Assembly: GCF_026230195.1 (NCBI RefSeq)
Contig: NZ_CP036501.1
Coordinates: 2,542,001 to 2,606,000, forward strand
Reading direction: 5' to 3'
DNA: 64,000 bases
DNA from: Candidatus Paraluminiphilus aquimaris
GTDB taxonomy: Bacteria; Pseudomonadota; Gammaproteobacteria; Pseudomonadales; Halieaceae
The notes beneath the pieces were generated by a model. That model was not told the origin of the DNA. It saw nothing but the letters and a program-made list of their open reading frames with translations, and made no database searches. Shown here one piece after another: positions 28,407-37,151 of this stretch. How positions within the stretch are numbered: position 1 is the first letter of the stretch; each line of letters starts with the position of its first letter. The translations under genes were made by a program, and so were the position numbers.

Positions 28407-29266
28407 TCGTCTATCGCCTTGTTCAATGTATCCCAGTGCGTCTCACTCAATGGTGTAAGCGGTAATCTCATCGTCGGTTCAATCAACCCCATCTTACCCA
28501 TGGCATATTTTACGGGAATCGGATTGGATTCGATAAAGAGTGTACCGTGTAACGCCCTCACTTGATCATCGATGGCTCGCGCTGATGCCATATCGCCTGC
28601 CAATGCCAGCTTACACATGTCCGCCATTTGAGCAGGCGCAACATTCGCCGTAACCGATATGCAGCCCGCAGCACCTACGTCGAGTAGATCACAGGTGGTG
28701 CTGTCGTCTCCTGAATAAACGGCAAAACCCTTAGGCAAGGCCTGAATCAGGGCTGCGCCCCTTGCAACATCACCGGTTGCATCCTTCAGCCCAACAATAT
28801 TTTCGATCTGACTAAGACGCAGGGTTGTCTCTACTGAGAGATCGCAGCCTGTACGCGAGGGTACGTTGTAGAGCACGATCGGGAGATTGATGGCCCCTGC
28901 GACCGCTTTGAAGTGCTGGTACAAACCTTCCTGGGTCGGCCGATTGTAATAAGGCGTGACCAGCAAGGCGCAATCAGCACCTGCCTCTGCCGCCGATACG
29001 GTCAATTCAACCGCTTCTAAGGTGGAGTTAGAACCTGTCCCGGCCATAATCGGGATACGACCACCCGCATGACTCACTCCGAAGCGAATGACTTCACGGT
29101 GCTCCGGGTGGCTGAGGGTCGATGCTTCACCCGTTGTTCCTACTAAACCTAGGGCCTGCGTGCCATTCGCGATGTGCCAATCGATGAGACGCTCAAGTGC
29201 CGCCCAATCAATATCCCCCGTCTCTGTCATGGGGGTTACCAGCGCAACGATGCTTCCGGTTATCAT
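28394..29266 (-). CDS. dapA: 4-hydroxy-tetrahydrodipicolinate synthase
   Basis: DapA condenses pyruvate with aspartate semialdehyde, the first committed step of diaminopimelate/lysine synthesis. The TIM-barrel motifs are GSIVALVTPM, GLVGTTGEASTLSHPEH, VTPYYNRPTQEGLYQHF, VLYNVPSRTGCDLS (active-site Tyr and Arg) and IVGLKDATGD with the Schiff-base Lys. The frame is open to 29320, but the ATG at 29266 (MITGSIVAL) matches the family and has AGGAG 9 bases upstream. 290 residues. It is separate from the dapC-dapD-dapE block. Confidence 0.97.
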   Translation of the reverse strand: MITGSIVALVTPMTETGDIDWAALERLIDWHIANGTQALGLVGTTGEASTLSHPEHREVIRFGVSHAGGRIPIMAGTGSNSTLEAVELTVSAAEAGADCALLVTPYYNRPTQEGLYQHFKAVAGAINLPIVLYNVPSRTGCDLSVETTLRLSQIENIVGLKDATGDVARGAALIQALPKGFAVYSGDDSTTCDLLDVGAAGCISVTANVAPAQMADMCKLALAGDMASARAIDDQVRALHGTLFIESNPIPVKYAMGKMGLIEPTMRLPLTPLSETHWDTLNKAIDECIK

Positions 29267-29308
29267 CAGCGTACTCCTGAGGCGGGGAAATTCGTAGTGA
29301 GGGTGAAT

Positions 29309-29872
29309 ATGAAGCCGCAATTATCCATGTCGAGCGCCGTTTCACAACCGGTTTCACCGGGACGGAAGTGGATGTTCGTCTCGTTTGTTTTTTTTATCAC
29401 TGCTTTGACCGTGCAGACAGCGAATAGTTCAGACTTTGAGCTACAGATTCGCCCACTCAGCGCCATAGATAAGCAGTATATGGTGCAGCAGCGTGCCGCT
29501 ATTGAAGCGCTGGCGAATCGTCTTGGCCGCAGGCTATCGGGAATGCCCAGTCGGGACTTGGATACTCTGCAAAGAATTATCGATCGCCGTTGGATCGATC
29601 CTGAGGATGCAAAGACTCAGCAAGCAATGGGAATCGTATTTGGAGACCTACTTGCGAAGGAGCTCAGTTTTGATTGGGTGGTTTATCGGGACCGAGCGGG
29701 CCGGTCACGCGCCCTTCGCTATCGGGACCAAGATATTTATATTTTCCCGATCACCATGATATCGCGCCGACTTGCCGCTAAGGCAGAAACGCCGGTTAAG
29801 GCACTCTTCGATGAGCAGTTGCGCAAGCAACGTAAGCGCCTGCCAGGGGCTCGCTGGATGCCCACCGACTAG
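29309..29872 (+). CDS. DUF3806-type secreted/membrane-anchored protein
   Basis: A 187-residue protein of unknown function that looks like the DUF3806 family (the segment MGIVFGDLLAKELSFDWVVY followed by an aligned RALRYRDQDIYIFP). A hydrophobic segment KWMFVSFVFFITALTVQTANS at about residues 20-40 is either an uncleaved anchor or a signal peptide, so the body is probably periplasmic. The start ATG at 29309 has GAGGGTG just upstream; the frame continues further upstream but would then overlap dapA on the opposite strand. Divergent from dapA with 42 bases between starts, so the promoters overlap. Confidence 0.72.
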   Translation: MKPQLSMSSAVSQPVSPGRKWMFVSFVFFITALTVQTANSSDFELQIRPLSAIDKQYMVQQRAAIEALANRLGRRLSGMPSRDLDTLQRIIDRRWIDPEDAKTQQAMGIVFGDLLAKELSFDWVVYRDRAGRSRALRYRDQDIYIFPITMISRRLAAKAETPVKALFDEQLRKQRKRLPGARWMPTD

Positions 29873-29996
29873 CGCCACAGCAGGGCATCACCGAGACTGC
29901 CTGTAGCGCTCAGGCGGCGCTAAGCTATCCCCTTTTGGACTAGGCCCTGTAAACGCAGCTGATAAAATCGGCAGTCCATAACGGCGTTGGTGAGTG

Positions 29997-30707
29997 CTAA
30001 CGCGAAGCAAACTCGAAACTACGTTCGTAATCGATAACACCGTCAACCCACCGCGCCCGGTGCCGCTCGCCGGGAGCGAGTTCGTCACTGCCATCGTATC
30101 CCGCATCGCCCGGGTACAGCATGACCACATTTTCCGGGTCTTCTGCGAGAATCTTGGGATAAAAATACGGCGCCCTGCGTGCATCCGCTTTGGCTATCGC
30201 CTGGGCAGTTGTCTCGCTTTCGGCGACATCGAGCAGACTCACAACAGTTGGGGGCGGCAGTCTCAAGCGACCCGCTTTGTGTTCGCTCACCGCATGCCGA
30301 GGGTTTATCCAGACGGCGTCCACCATTTCCTCGCCATCAACCTGCACAGACGCATCCGCGGGTAAGACAGCAATAAAAAACCACGTCGCGAACCGCCGTT
30401 TTTGACCCGCCGGTGTCAACCAATGAGAGAACGTTGTCAGCGACTCAACTTCAAGCGAGATGCTGGCCTCCTCACTTAACTCTCGCAGCCCACCCGCAGC
30501 TGCGCGTTCAAGCTCCGTATTACCCGTGTCTTCTGCATCGATTTTTCCGCCGGGAAACATCCATACATCAGCCATATTTTTTGCGTTGGAATTCCGCTTC
30601 AGCAGCAGGATTTCAAGCCCTTGGCCACCGTCTCGAATGAGTAGAATTGTGGCCGCTAAGACAGCACCATCGCGATCCCCTATCGGCAGATCAATGCTGG
30701 CTAGCAT
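29997..30707 (-). CDS. NUDIX hydrolase (NUDT7/19-like)
   Basis: A 236-residue NUDIX pyrophosphohydrolase. The Nudix box is visible as FPGGKIDAEDTG, a short insertion, then LRELSEEASI (the RExxEE core), an arrangement seen in CoA/acyl-CoA-type NUDT19-like proteins. A long C-terminal part (about 130-236) with EEMVDAVWINPRHAVSEH follows. CoA or acyl-CoA as substrate is inference. The ATG at 30707 is preferred; a TTG at 30719 is possible. It overlaps the sppA end by 17 bases, so expression probably depends on sppA translation. Confidence 0.85.
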   Translation of the reverse strand: MLASIDLPIGDRDGAVLAATILLIRDGGQGLEILLLKRNSNAKNMADVWMFPGGKIDAEDTGNTELERAAAGGLRELSEEASISLEVESLTTFSHWLTPAGQKRRFATWFFIAVLPADASVQVDGEEMVDAVWINPRHAVSEHKAGRLRLPPPTVVSLLDVAESETTAQAIAKADARRAPYFYPKILAEDPENVVMLYPGDAGYDGSDELAPGERHRARWVDGVIDYERSFEFASR

Positions 30708-32508
30708 AGTTACAGTCAAAACATTGGAGATAAATGTGCTTTGGATCCTGAAGTTGCGACAGCGTCACTAACGGTTCTTGAAAAGGGGCAAGCCACGCCA
30801 CAGCGTTTTGTAATGTCGCAGGCATCGCCACCTCCAAATTCTTACCTAGCTCCTCCAAAACCAACTGTTGTGGCGAAATGGGCGCACCAAATCGCTCCGC
30901 CTTGTAGTCATCAAGTCCTGCAAGTTCCGCGGCGGCCCTAATCGCATCGTTTAAACCGCCAAGCTCATCCACGAGGCCAATCTCGAGCGCTTGGCGGCCG
31001 ATCCACACTTGACCGCCGGCGATGGCATCGACTTGCTCAACAGTCATGTCTCGTCCGCCCGCAACCAACCCCAAAAACTCGTTGTAAACACCGTCGATCA
31101 TCGCTTGGAAAATACGACGCGTGTTCTCATCCAAGGGCTGTGCTGGATCAAACCCACTGGCCATGTTCGTCGTTCCAACGCCATCAACAGTAGCACCGAA
31201 ATAGTCGAATACGCCCTCGATCGTTGGAAAAACAGAAAAGGCGCCAATGCTGCCGGTAATGGTGGTTGGCAACGCCCAAATTTGATCCGTCTCAGCCGCA
31301 ATCCAATATCCGCCCGATGCCGCGGCGCCCCCCATCGACGACACAACAGGGACTCCTGCTTCTGAAATTTCCTGCACTTTTGTGCGAATTTCCTCAGAGG
31401 CAAAGACGCTACCACCACCCGAGTTTATGCGCAGAACAATGGCTGCTGCATCTGACTCCATTGCCTCTGTTAGCTGATTGACGATCGTCTCACTACCAGC
31501 AGAACCTTGAATACTCTCGCCCGGTATCAATGTGCCCTCCACGGGCACCACGGCAATCGTTGCCACGGTCTCATCGCGGGGTTGCCGAATATCGATCAGG
31601 TAACGACGAAGGCCCACCAAAACGACGTCGCCGTCATCATCGACCGCGTCCACGATCTCTGTCACACGGACATCGACCTCATCACCGCTCAAGAGCGCAT
31701 CGACATAGCCCTCTTGCAAAAATACCTGAGCTAAGTCGCCCCCATTAGCTTCAAGCCTTGCGGGGAAGTCATTAACGAATGCCGTCACGTCGCCCTCGGA
31801 CTTACCGCGCCCCTTCTCTACTTGCGCCGTGTAATCGTCCCAAAGGCTATTGAGCCACCGTGCGACGACAATGCGCTCCTGCGGTGACATGTCATCACGG
31901 AGATAAGGCTCTACTGCCGATTTATTTTCACCGGCTCGAAAGACATGGAATTTGACCCGAATATTGTCCAAGAACTGCTTTAAATACGTGCGGTAAACAC
32001 CAAAACCCATCAGGCTAATACCACCCTCCGGGTGCAAAATAATCTCATCTGCTTGGGCGGCAAGTAGATAGTGTGACTGACTAAAGTAATCACCTACGGC
32101 GACAATGGGTTTTCCTGACGCCGAAAAACGTTCGATCGCTTGGATAATCTCCATCGCCTGACTAGTGGAGGGCCCTGCCAGATCCTCAAGGTCCAGTACG
32201 ATTGATGTAATACGTGAGTCAGCAGCTGCTTCGTCGATAGCCTCAATCAACGAAGACAGCAGTACCTCACCTGCCAGCTCACTGGCGAAGAGCGCATCGA
32301 CGGGCTCCAGTGGTGTTCTGCTCTCAACCAGACGCCCCTTGGGGGCAATTAACAACCCTGCCCGCTCAGGTAACGGCTCAGGTACGGTCTCCGACAAACT
32401 TATCGAAAATGCGGTGATGAAAATACCGAGGAACAAGAGCGGTACTAAAACCGTGATCGCCTTACTGATACCCGATAAAATCCGCCATACTGCTTTGAGT
32501 AAATCCAT
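30691..32508 (-). CDS. sppA: Signal peptide peptidase SppA, 67K type
   Basis: SppA is a membrane-anchored serine/lysine protease that degrades released signal peptides. The 605-residue protein has an N-terminal transmembrane anchor (about 17-38) and two tandem S49 domains. The catalytic Lys is K196 in AGENKSAVEPYLRDDMSP and the nucleophile Ser is S398 in SMGGAAASGGYWIA, corresponding to E. coli K209 and S409. First gene of the sppA-NUDIX pair and 12 bases after the DUF2069 gene. Confidence 0.96.
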   Translation of the reverse strand: MDLLKAVWRILSGISKAITVLVPLLFLGIFITAFSISLSETVPEPLPERAGLLIAPKGRLVESRTPLEPVDALFASELAGEVLLSSLIEAIDEAAADSRITSIVLDLEDLAGPSTSQAMEIIQAIERFSASGKPIVAVGDYFSQSHYLLAAQADEIILHPEGGISLMGFGVYRTYLKQFLDNIRVKFHVFRAGENKSAVEPYLRDDMSPQERIVVARWLNSLWDDYTAQVEKGRGKSEGDVTAFVNDFPARLEANGGDLAQVFLQEGYVDALLSGDEVDVRVTEIVDAVDDDGDVVLVGLRRYLIDIRQPRDETVATIAVVPVEGTLIPGESIQGSAGSETIVNQLTEAMESDAAAIVLRINSGGGSVFASEEIRTKVQEISEAGVPVVSSMGGAAASGGYWIAAETDQIWALPTTITGSIGAFSVFPTIEGVFDYFGATVDGVGTTNMASGFDPAQPLDENTRRIFQAMIDGVYNEFLGLVAGGRDMTVEQVDAIAGGQVWIGRQALEIGLVDELGGLNDAIRAAAELAGLDDYKAERFGAPISPQQLVLEELGKNLEVAMPATLQNAVAWLAPFQEPLVTLSQLQDPKHIYLQCFDCNYASQH

Positions 32509-32520
32509 CTACAACCCTCT

Positions 32521-33527
<1,007 letters not shown>

Positions 33528-33590
33528 TCACGTCGTCACCGCGAGTCGGACCTCGTTATAATGGCGATGTCCATAAAAAGACAGGGCGAT

Positions 33591-34007
33591 ATGCGGTCAC
33601 TCAAACTATTAATCATAGCCTTTGTACTGGTAACAGTCGGAAGCTGTTCAGGCTCAGACGACCTATTTGACGGCGATAATTGGACTGTCATTAATTACTG
33701 GGCAGTTTGGTGTAAACCTTGTCGAGAAGAGATTCCCGAGCTTAATCACCTCAATGGCGTCACAGGCATTGAGGTGCTGGGTGTCAATTTTGATCGTAAA
33801 TCGGGTGAGGCGCTGCATTCAGATGCCCTAAATTTAGGTCTCGAGTTCAAAAACATTAAGGATCCAAGCCACCAATTGGGTATCGAACGTCCCAATGTAC
33901 TGCCCACCACGGTCGTTTTATCACCGTCGGGAAACGTTGAGGCTGTACTTGTCGGACCGCAAACCAAGGAGACGATCCTTGAGGTAATAAGATCTGACAA
34001 GGGTTAA
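33591..34007 (+). CDS. TlpA-like thioredoxin-fold lipoprotein
   Basis: A 138-residue exported lipoprotein with a thioredoxin fold. The signal MRSLKLLIIAFVLVTVGSC ends in a VGSC lipobox. The active site is WAVWCKPCREEIPELN, the WCxPC form of TlpA/ResA-type disulfide reductases, and the cis-Pro region is NVLPTTVVLSPSG. Possible periplasmic thiol reduction or cytochrome c maturation support is inferred. The start ATG at 33591 follows AGGG at 6 bases; ATGs at 33561 and 33567 are in frame but would give an N-terminus that spoils the signal peptide. Confidence 0.88.
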   Translation: MRSLKLLIIAFVLVTVGSCSGSDDLFDGDNWTVINYWAVWCKPCREEIPELNHLNGVTGIEVLGVNFDRKSGEALHSDALNLGLEFKNIKDPSHQLGIERPNVLPTTVVLSPSGNVEAVLVGPQTKETILEVIRSDKG

Positions 34008-34016
34008 CGATGGCGC

Positions 34017-34044
34017 AAAAAAAACGCCGACTAAATAGTCGGCG
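34017..34044 (-). terminator. Intrinsic terminator, minus strand
   Basis: CGCCGACTA and TAGTCGGCG (34025-34033 and 34036-34044) form a perfect 9-bp stem with a tiny loop; on the minus strand it is followed by eight T residues (plus A-run 34017-34024). It should end transcription coming from the PTPS-family gene at 34191-34673, although it lies about 150 bases past that stop; on the plus strand, just after the TlpA-like gene, it lacks a T-tract but could still act as a 3' stabilising hairpin. The stretch 34045-34190 holds no gene that I can support, only an AT-rich T6/A7 run near 34174-34190. Confidence 0.85.
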
Positions 34045-34190
34045 AATATAAAGGAGCCACTCAAATCGGGAGATGATCTCTCACCTGTCCCCCAGACGTT
34101 TCCCTTGCACTGCGCCCGCCGCACTGCCGCCTGATGGACATAATTTAAGAACACTCGGATAGGCAAAAGTTCACAAATTTTTTAAAAAAA

Positions 34191-34673
34191 TTAATCCGCG
34201 CGCCAAATCGCTGACGCCGCCTGCCCGCTCCCCGATGAGACGGTCAGCTCAACCTCAACTAAATCGGGGTCGGCCTCCGCAGCAATAAGCTCAGAAAGTA
34301 AGAGTTGTGACAGCTCCTCAACCGTGACATTCGTGACCGGCAACACCCAAGTTTCATCCGCTAAAAACTTCAAGACTCGACCGGCAAAGTGCGCATGGAT
34401 CTCGTCACCCACCCGCTCAATAGTTTGATAGGGCGAGAATTCAGGTAACAGCATGTACTCGTCGTAACGATCACAAAGCGCCTTAATTCGGCGCTTGTAG
34501 ACGTTGTAGTCTGCCGAGAATCCGTTTTCACCCATGGCGGCGACGATGCGCGTGGTCAGAAAGTAGTTATGACCATGCAAACGTTCGCGCTCCGTTGCAG
34601 AAAAAATTGTGTAGTGGGCAGCGGAAAACTTGTGCGCCTGCTTATCGATGTGGAGAGTGACCAACCTAGACAA
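34191..34673 (-). CDS. 6-pyruvoyl-tetrahydropterin synthase family protein, PTPS-III-like
   Basis: A 160-residue member of the PTPS/QueD family acting on dihydroneopterin triphosphate. The zinc histidines are in KFSAAHYTIF (H20) and LHGHNYF (H33, H35). QueD enzymes have the catalytic Cys as C-x3-HGH; here that place is Arg29 and no Cys occurs, while Glu30 gives E-x2-HGH, the motif of PTPS-III enzymes known to supply 6-hydroxymethyl-dihydropterin to folate synthesis in place of FolB. A folate role is therefore more likely than queuosine; this is inference from one motif. NVTVEELSQLLL matches the family PTxENLA block. Confidence 0.82.
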   Translation of the reverse strand: MSRLVTLHIDKQAHKFSAAHYTIFSATERERLHGHNYFLTTRIVAAMGENGFSADYNVYKRRIKALCDRYDEYMLLPEFSPYQTIERVGDEIHAHFAGRVLKFLADETWVLPVTNVTVEELSQLLLSELIAAEADPDLVEVELTVSSGSGQAASAIWRAD

Positions 34674-34701
34674 TGAGCAATTCCTTATACATTTGTGTTT
34701 T

Positions 34702-34740
34702 GCATTAATGCGCTGAGCGGCGGCTATTTCGCCCGCTCAG
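34702..34740. promoter_or_regulatory. Palindrome plus hairpin in the divergent PTPS/SDR gap
   Basis: The 230-base gap between the PTPS-family gene (minus) and the SDR gene (plus) contains a perfect 10-base palindrome GCATTAATGC (34702-34711) immediately followed by an 8-bp inverted repeat CTGAGCGG/CCGCTCAG (34713-34720 and 34733-34740). No T-tract follows on either strand. On the minus strand it would lie in the PTPS leader, about 30-65 bases before the start. It could be an operator or leader structure; I do not recognise a known riboswitch. Confidence 0.35.
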
Positions 34741-34903
34741 TGCTCGTAGCACCAACCCCTGATACTCAGACAGGCGCCGCAACATCCTCTCGTCAGGTAA
34801 GTGTCAACAAGATAGAGACGATTGCCTATACGCTTCGTGCAATCCTAGCCGATCATCAGCGCGTAGGATAATCTCTACCTAAATTAGCGTTAGTGTGAGT
34901 GCA

Positions 34904-35608
34904 ATGAGCAAAACAGCAATCATTACCGGTGCAAGTTCGGGAATCGGAGCCGCAACCGCTCACCGATTTATTGAGCTTGGCCATAAGGTCATTAATATCG
35001 CTCGGCGCGCGAGCCCTGTTGAAGGTGTTATCAACATTAGTGCGGACTTAAGCACGGAAGAAGGTGCTAAGCGTGCAGCGCTTGAAGCTGCCGAGTCCGC
35101 CGTCAAAGGCGAATCCATATCCTTGGTGCACAACGCATCGTTGATGCTCAAAGACACGGTTCGCGAATGTGATACGGCTGATTTGATGCGTGTGCTGGCA
35201 GTGAATGTGGCAGCGGTCAACACCCTCAATCGAGAGCTGTTACCCCACATGGTAGCTGGATCAAGCATCCTGTACGTCGGCTCGACTTTATCTGAAAAAG
35301 CAGTCGCTGGCGCACACAGTTACGTCATCAGTAAACACGCGCAGCTGGGCCAAATGCGCGCGACCTGCCAGGATTTGATCGGCGCTGAAATCCACACGGC
35401 GATGATCTGCCCCGGATTCACTGATACGGAAATGCTCAAGCAACACTTAGGCGGGGACACCGAATTGATGCATGAAATAGGTTCCCAAAATAGCTTCGGA
35501 CGTTTAGTCACACCCGACGAAATAGCGAGTGTCATAACCTGGGCGCATCAGAGCCCTGTGGTTAACGGCACAGTAATTCATGCCAATCTGGGACAAATGG
35601 AACGGTGA
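34904..35608 (+). CDS. Short-chain dehydrogenase/reductase
   Basis: A 234-residue SDR. The nucleotide motif TGASSGIGAATAHRF lies at residues 8-22, followed by INIARR (Arg suggesting NADPH preference), HNAS in place of the usual NNAG/NAG, and SYVISKHAQLG with the catalytic YxxxK. The substrate cannot be assigned. The ATG at 34904 is preferred; an in-frame GTG at 34895 would add three residues. Its stop overlaps the GTG of the YhhQ-type transporter gene (GTGA), so the pair is co-expressed. Confidence 0.85.
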   Translation: MSKTAIITGASSGIGAATAHRFIELGHKVINIARRASPVEGVINISADLSTEEGAKRAALEAAESAVKGESISLVHNASLMLKDTVRECDTADLMRVLAVNVAAVNTLNRELLPHMVAGSSILYVGSTLSEKAVAGAHSYVISKHAQLGQMRATCQDLIGAEIHTAMICPGFTDTEMLKQHLGGDTELMHEIGSQNSFGRLVTPDEIASVITWAHQSPVVNGTVIHANLGQMER

Positions 35609-36390
35609 GTTTGGAAGTGACACTCAGTGCGGGGGAACTAACGGAGCGTCGCGAGCGCGTTTTTCTCGTCCTCGCCGGTGTATTTTTGTCTGCCATGACG
35701 TTGTTGAATGTGATCGGCATCACCAAGTTCATACAACTCGGGCCACTCGCCCTCGCTGTTGGCGTTCTTCCCTATCCGCTAACGTTTCTGTGTACCGATC
35801 TGATTTCAGAGCTGTACGGGAAGTCGCGCGCCAATTTTCTCGTTACGGTTGGCCTCTTCATCAATGCTTTTATTTTATTAGTGATGACGGCGGGGCATTA
35901 CGCGGCATCGGTTGACCCTTCAAACATGCCACCCTGGCAAATTCTCCAGCTTTCCCAACCCGTACCCCTTCCCTCGGGCGGGACGCTTGAGGGCAGCGTC
36001 GAGCTATTTACGCTTATGTATGCAATGACAAGCGGCGCTGTCACAGCTTCTATGGTTGCCTACATCACGGCACAGTATTGTGACGTCCAGCTATTTCACT
36101 TCTGGAAACGGGTGACTAAAGGTAAGCACCTTTGGATCCGCAACAACTTCAGCACGCTTCTCAGTCAGTTAGTCGATTCAATAATGGTCGTAACCGTGAC
36201 CTTTGGCGCTGTTTTCTTTCGCGGCGAAATCGCTTTCCAGACACTGTTGCTTCTGATTGCCAGCAACTACGGATTCAAAGCCGCAGTCGCCCTTTTGGAT
36301 ACCATCCCGCTCTACATTTTGGTCGCACGATTGCGGCGTTATCTCGTCTTGGACGAGGGTGAGTTAGCGGCCAGTGAACCTACCGGCTAA
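35605..36390 (+). CDS. yhhQ: Queuosine precursor transporter, YhhQ/VUT family
   Basis: A 261-residue inner-membrane protein with six to seven hydrophobic segments. The start LVLAGVFLSAMTLLNVIGITKF and the motif PLTFLCTDLISELYGKSRAN are hallmarks of the COG1738 (YhhQ) family, which imports queuosine precursors preQ0/preQ1 in E. coli. The loop GKHLWIRNNFSTLLSQLVDS matches the family conserved RN..ST..SQ..DS block. A transporter role here is inferred from the family. Translation starts at a GTG coupled to the SDR stop. Confidence 0.88.
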   Translation: MSLEVTLSAGELTERRERVFLVLAGVFLSAMTLLNVIGITKFIQLGPLALAVGVLPYPLTFLCTDLISELYGKSRANFLVTVGLFINAFILLVMTAGHYAASVDPSNMPPWQILQLSQPVPLPSGGTLEGSVELFTLMYAMTSGAVTASMVAYITAQYCDVQLFHFWKRVTKGKHLWIRNNFSTLLSQLVDSIMVVTVTFGAVFFRGEIAFQTLLLLIASNYGFKAAVALLDTIPLYILVARLRRYLVLDEGELAASEPTG

Positions 36391-36417
36391 TTGACTGATC
36401 ACCTCACTGCACCTAGC

Positions 36418-36446
36418 GCACGGTGTATTGGCATGTGCTTTTTTTT
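36418..36446 (+). terminator. Probable intrinsic terminator after the YhhQ-type gene
   Basis: GCAC (36418-36421) and GTGC (36435-36438) form a short stem followed at once by eight T residues (36439-36446) in the 59-base gap between the convergent YhhQ-type and hda genes. The stem is weak, so the assignment rests mainly on the T-run and position. Confidence 0.5.
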
Positions 36447-36449
36447 GCC

Positions 36450-37142
36450 CTAAAGCCCGAGTGTCTTCAAAAACGGGATAGTAGGCGTTCGCTGCTCGAT
36501 GAGACTTGAGAGCTCAATTTTCTCGATTGCCACCAAGGCATCAACAGGTGTATGCCTCAAGCGCCGGTTGAGATAGCGAGCGACCTCCTCGGTAAGAATC
36601 AGTCCTCGATGCTTTGCCAAACGAATCAGCAACGACTCGAACGCATCCATCTCCCAACTTGGCAGCCTAAATCCAGTCAGCAAAGCAAGCCGCGAGGTTA
36701 GGTCTGGCAGTAAATCCGAGAGACCTGAGATCGCAGTCTTTGATGAGACAACAAGAGGCGTTCCCGCTGCCACGCAACGGTTAAAGCAGTGAAACAACCC
36801 CTCCTGCCATTCGGGCTTGGTAATAGACAAATGAACATCGTCAATCAGAACCGCGCTGCTGCTTTCAATACCCTCCAGCATGGCGCTCGGCATGGCATCC
36901 ATTACGACACCCAACGGAATATAACTCGCCCCGCGACCAAGCTGTGCGCAAACAGCCTGCAGTAGGTGGCTCTTTCCCAAGCCCTCCTCACCCCAAATGA
37001 GCACGCCAGGCGGTGTTAATGCCGGACTGCCCACCAATGCGTGCTCCAATAACTGAGTCTCACTCCTGGAAACCCAATGCTCCCAGGTTGCGTCCGGATC
37101 AGTGGAAATGGGCAGCACAAGCTGCGTCGGGTTGGGGTCCAT
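36450..37142 (-). CDS. hda: DnaA regulatory inactivator Hda
   Basis: Hda is a DnaA-related AAA+ protein that, with the DNA-loaded beta clamp, stimulates ATP hydrolysis by DnaA after initiation. The 230-residue protein has an N-terminal QLVLPI clamp-binding-like segment (residues 7-12), Walker A GEEGLGKSHLL, Walker B VLIDDVHL and sensor/lid region LIRLAKHRGL. No DNA-binding domain follows, consistent with Hda rather than DnaA. It is preceded by the perM-like gene, the order DUF2066-perM-hda seen upstream of purM in Pseudomonas. Confidence 0.93.
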   Translation of the reverse strand: MDPNPTQLVLPISTDPDATWEHWVSRSETQLLEHALVGSPALTPPGVLIWGEEGLGKSHLLQAVCAQLGRGASYIPLGVVMDAMPSAMLEGIESSSAVLIDDVHLSITKPEWQEGLFHCFNRCVAAGTPLVVSSKTAISGLSDLLPDLTSRLALLTGFRLPSWEMDAFESLLIRLAKHRGLILTEEVARYLNRRLRHTPVDALVAIEKIELSSLIEQRTPTIPFLKTLGL

Positions 37143-37151
37143 GAGGGCAGC

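Noticed and set aside
33921-34166. Minus-strand 81-codon frame between the PTPS-family and TlpA-like genes
   Set aside because: Overlaps the TlpA-like gene and the terminator hairpin; no ribosome site or recognisable sequence.
34191-34673. Plain QueD (6-carboxy-tetrahydropterin synthase) call
   Set aside because: The catalytic Cys of QueD is absent and the ExxHGH motif fits PTPS-III better; kept as a family-level call.
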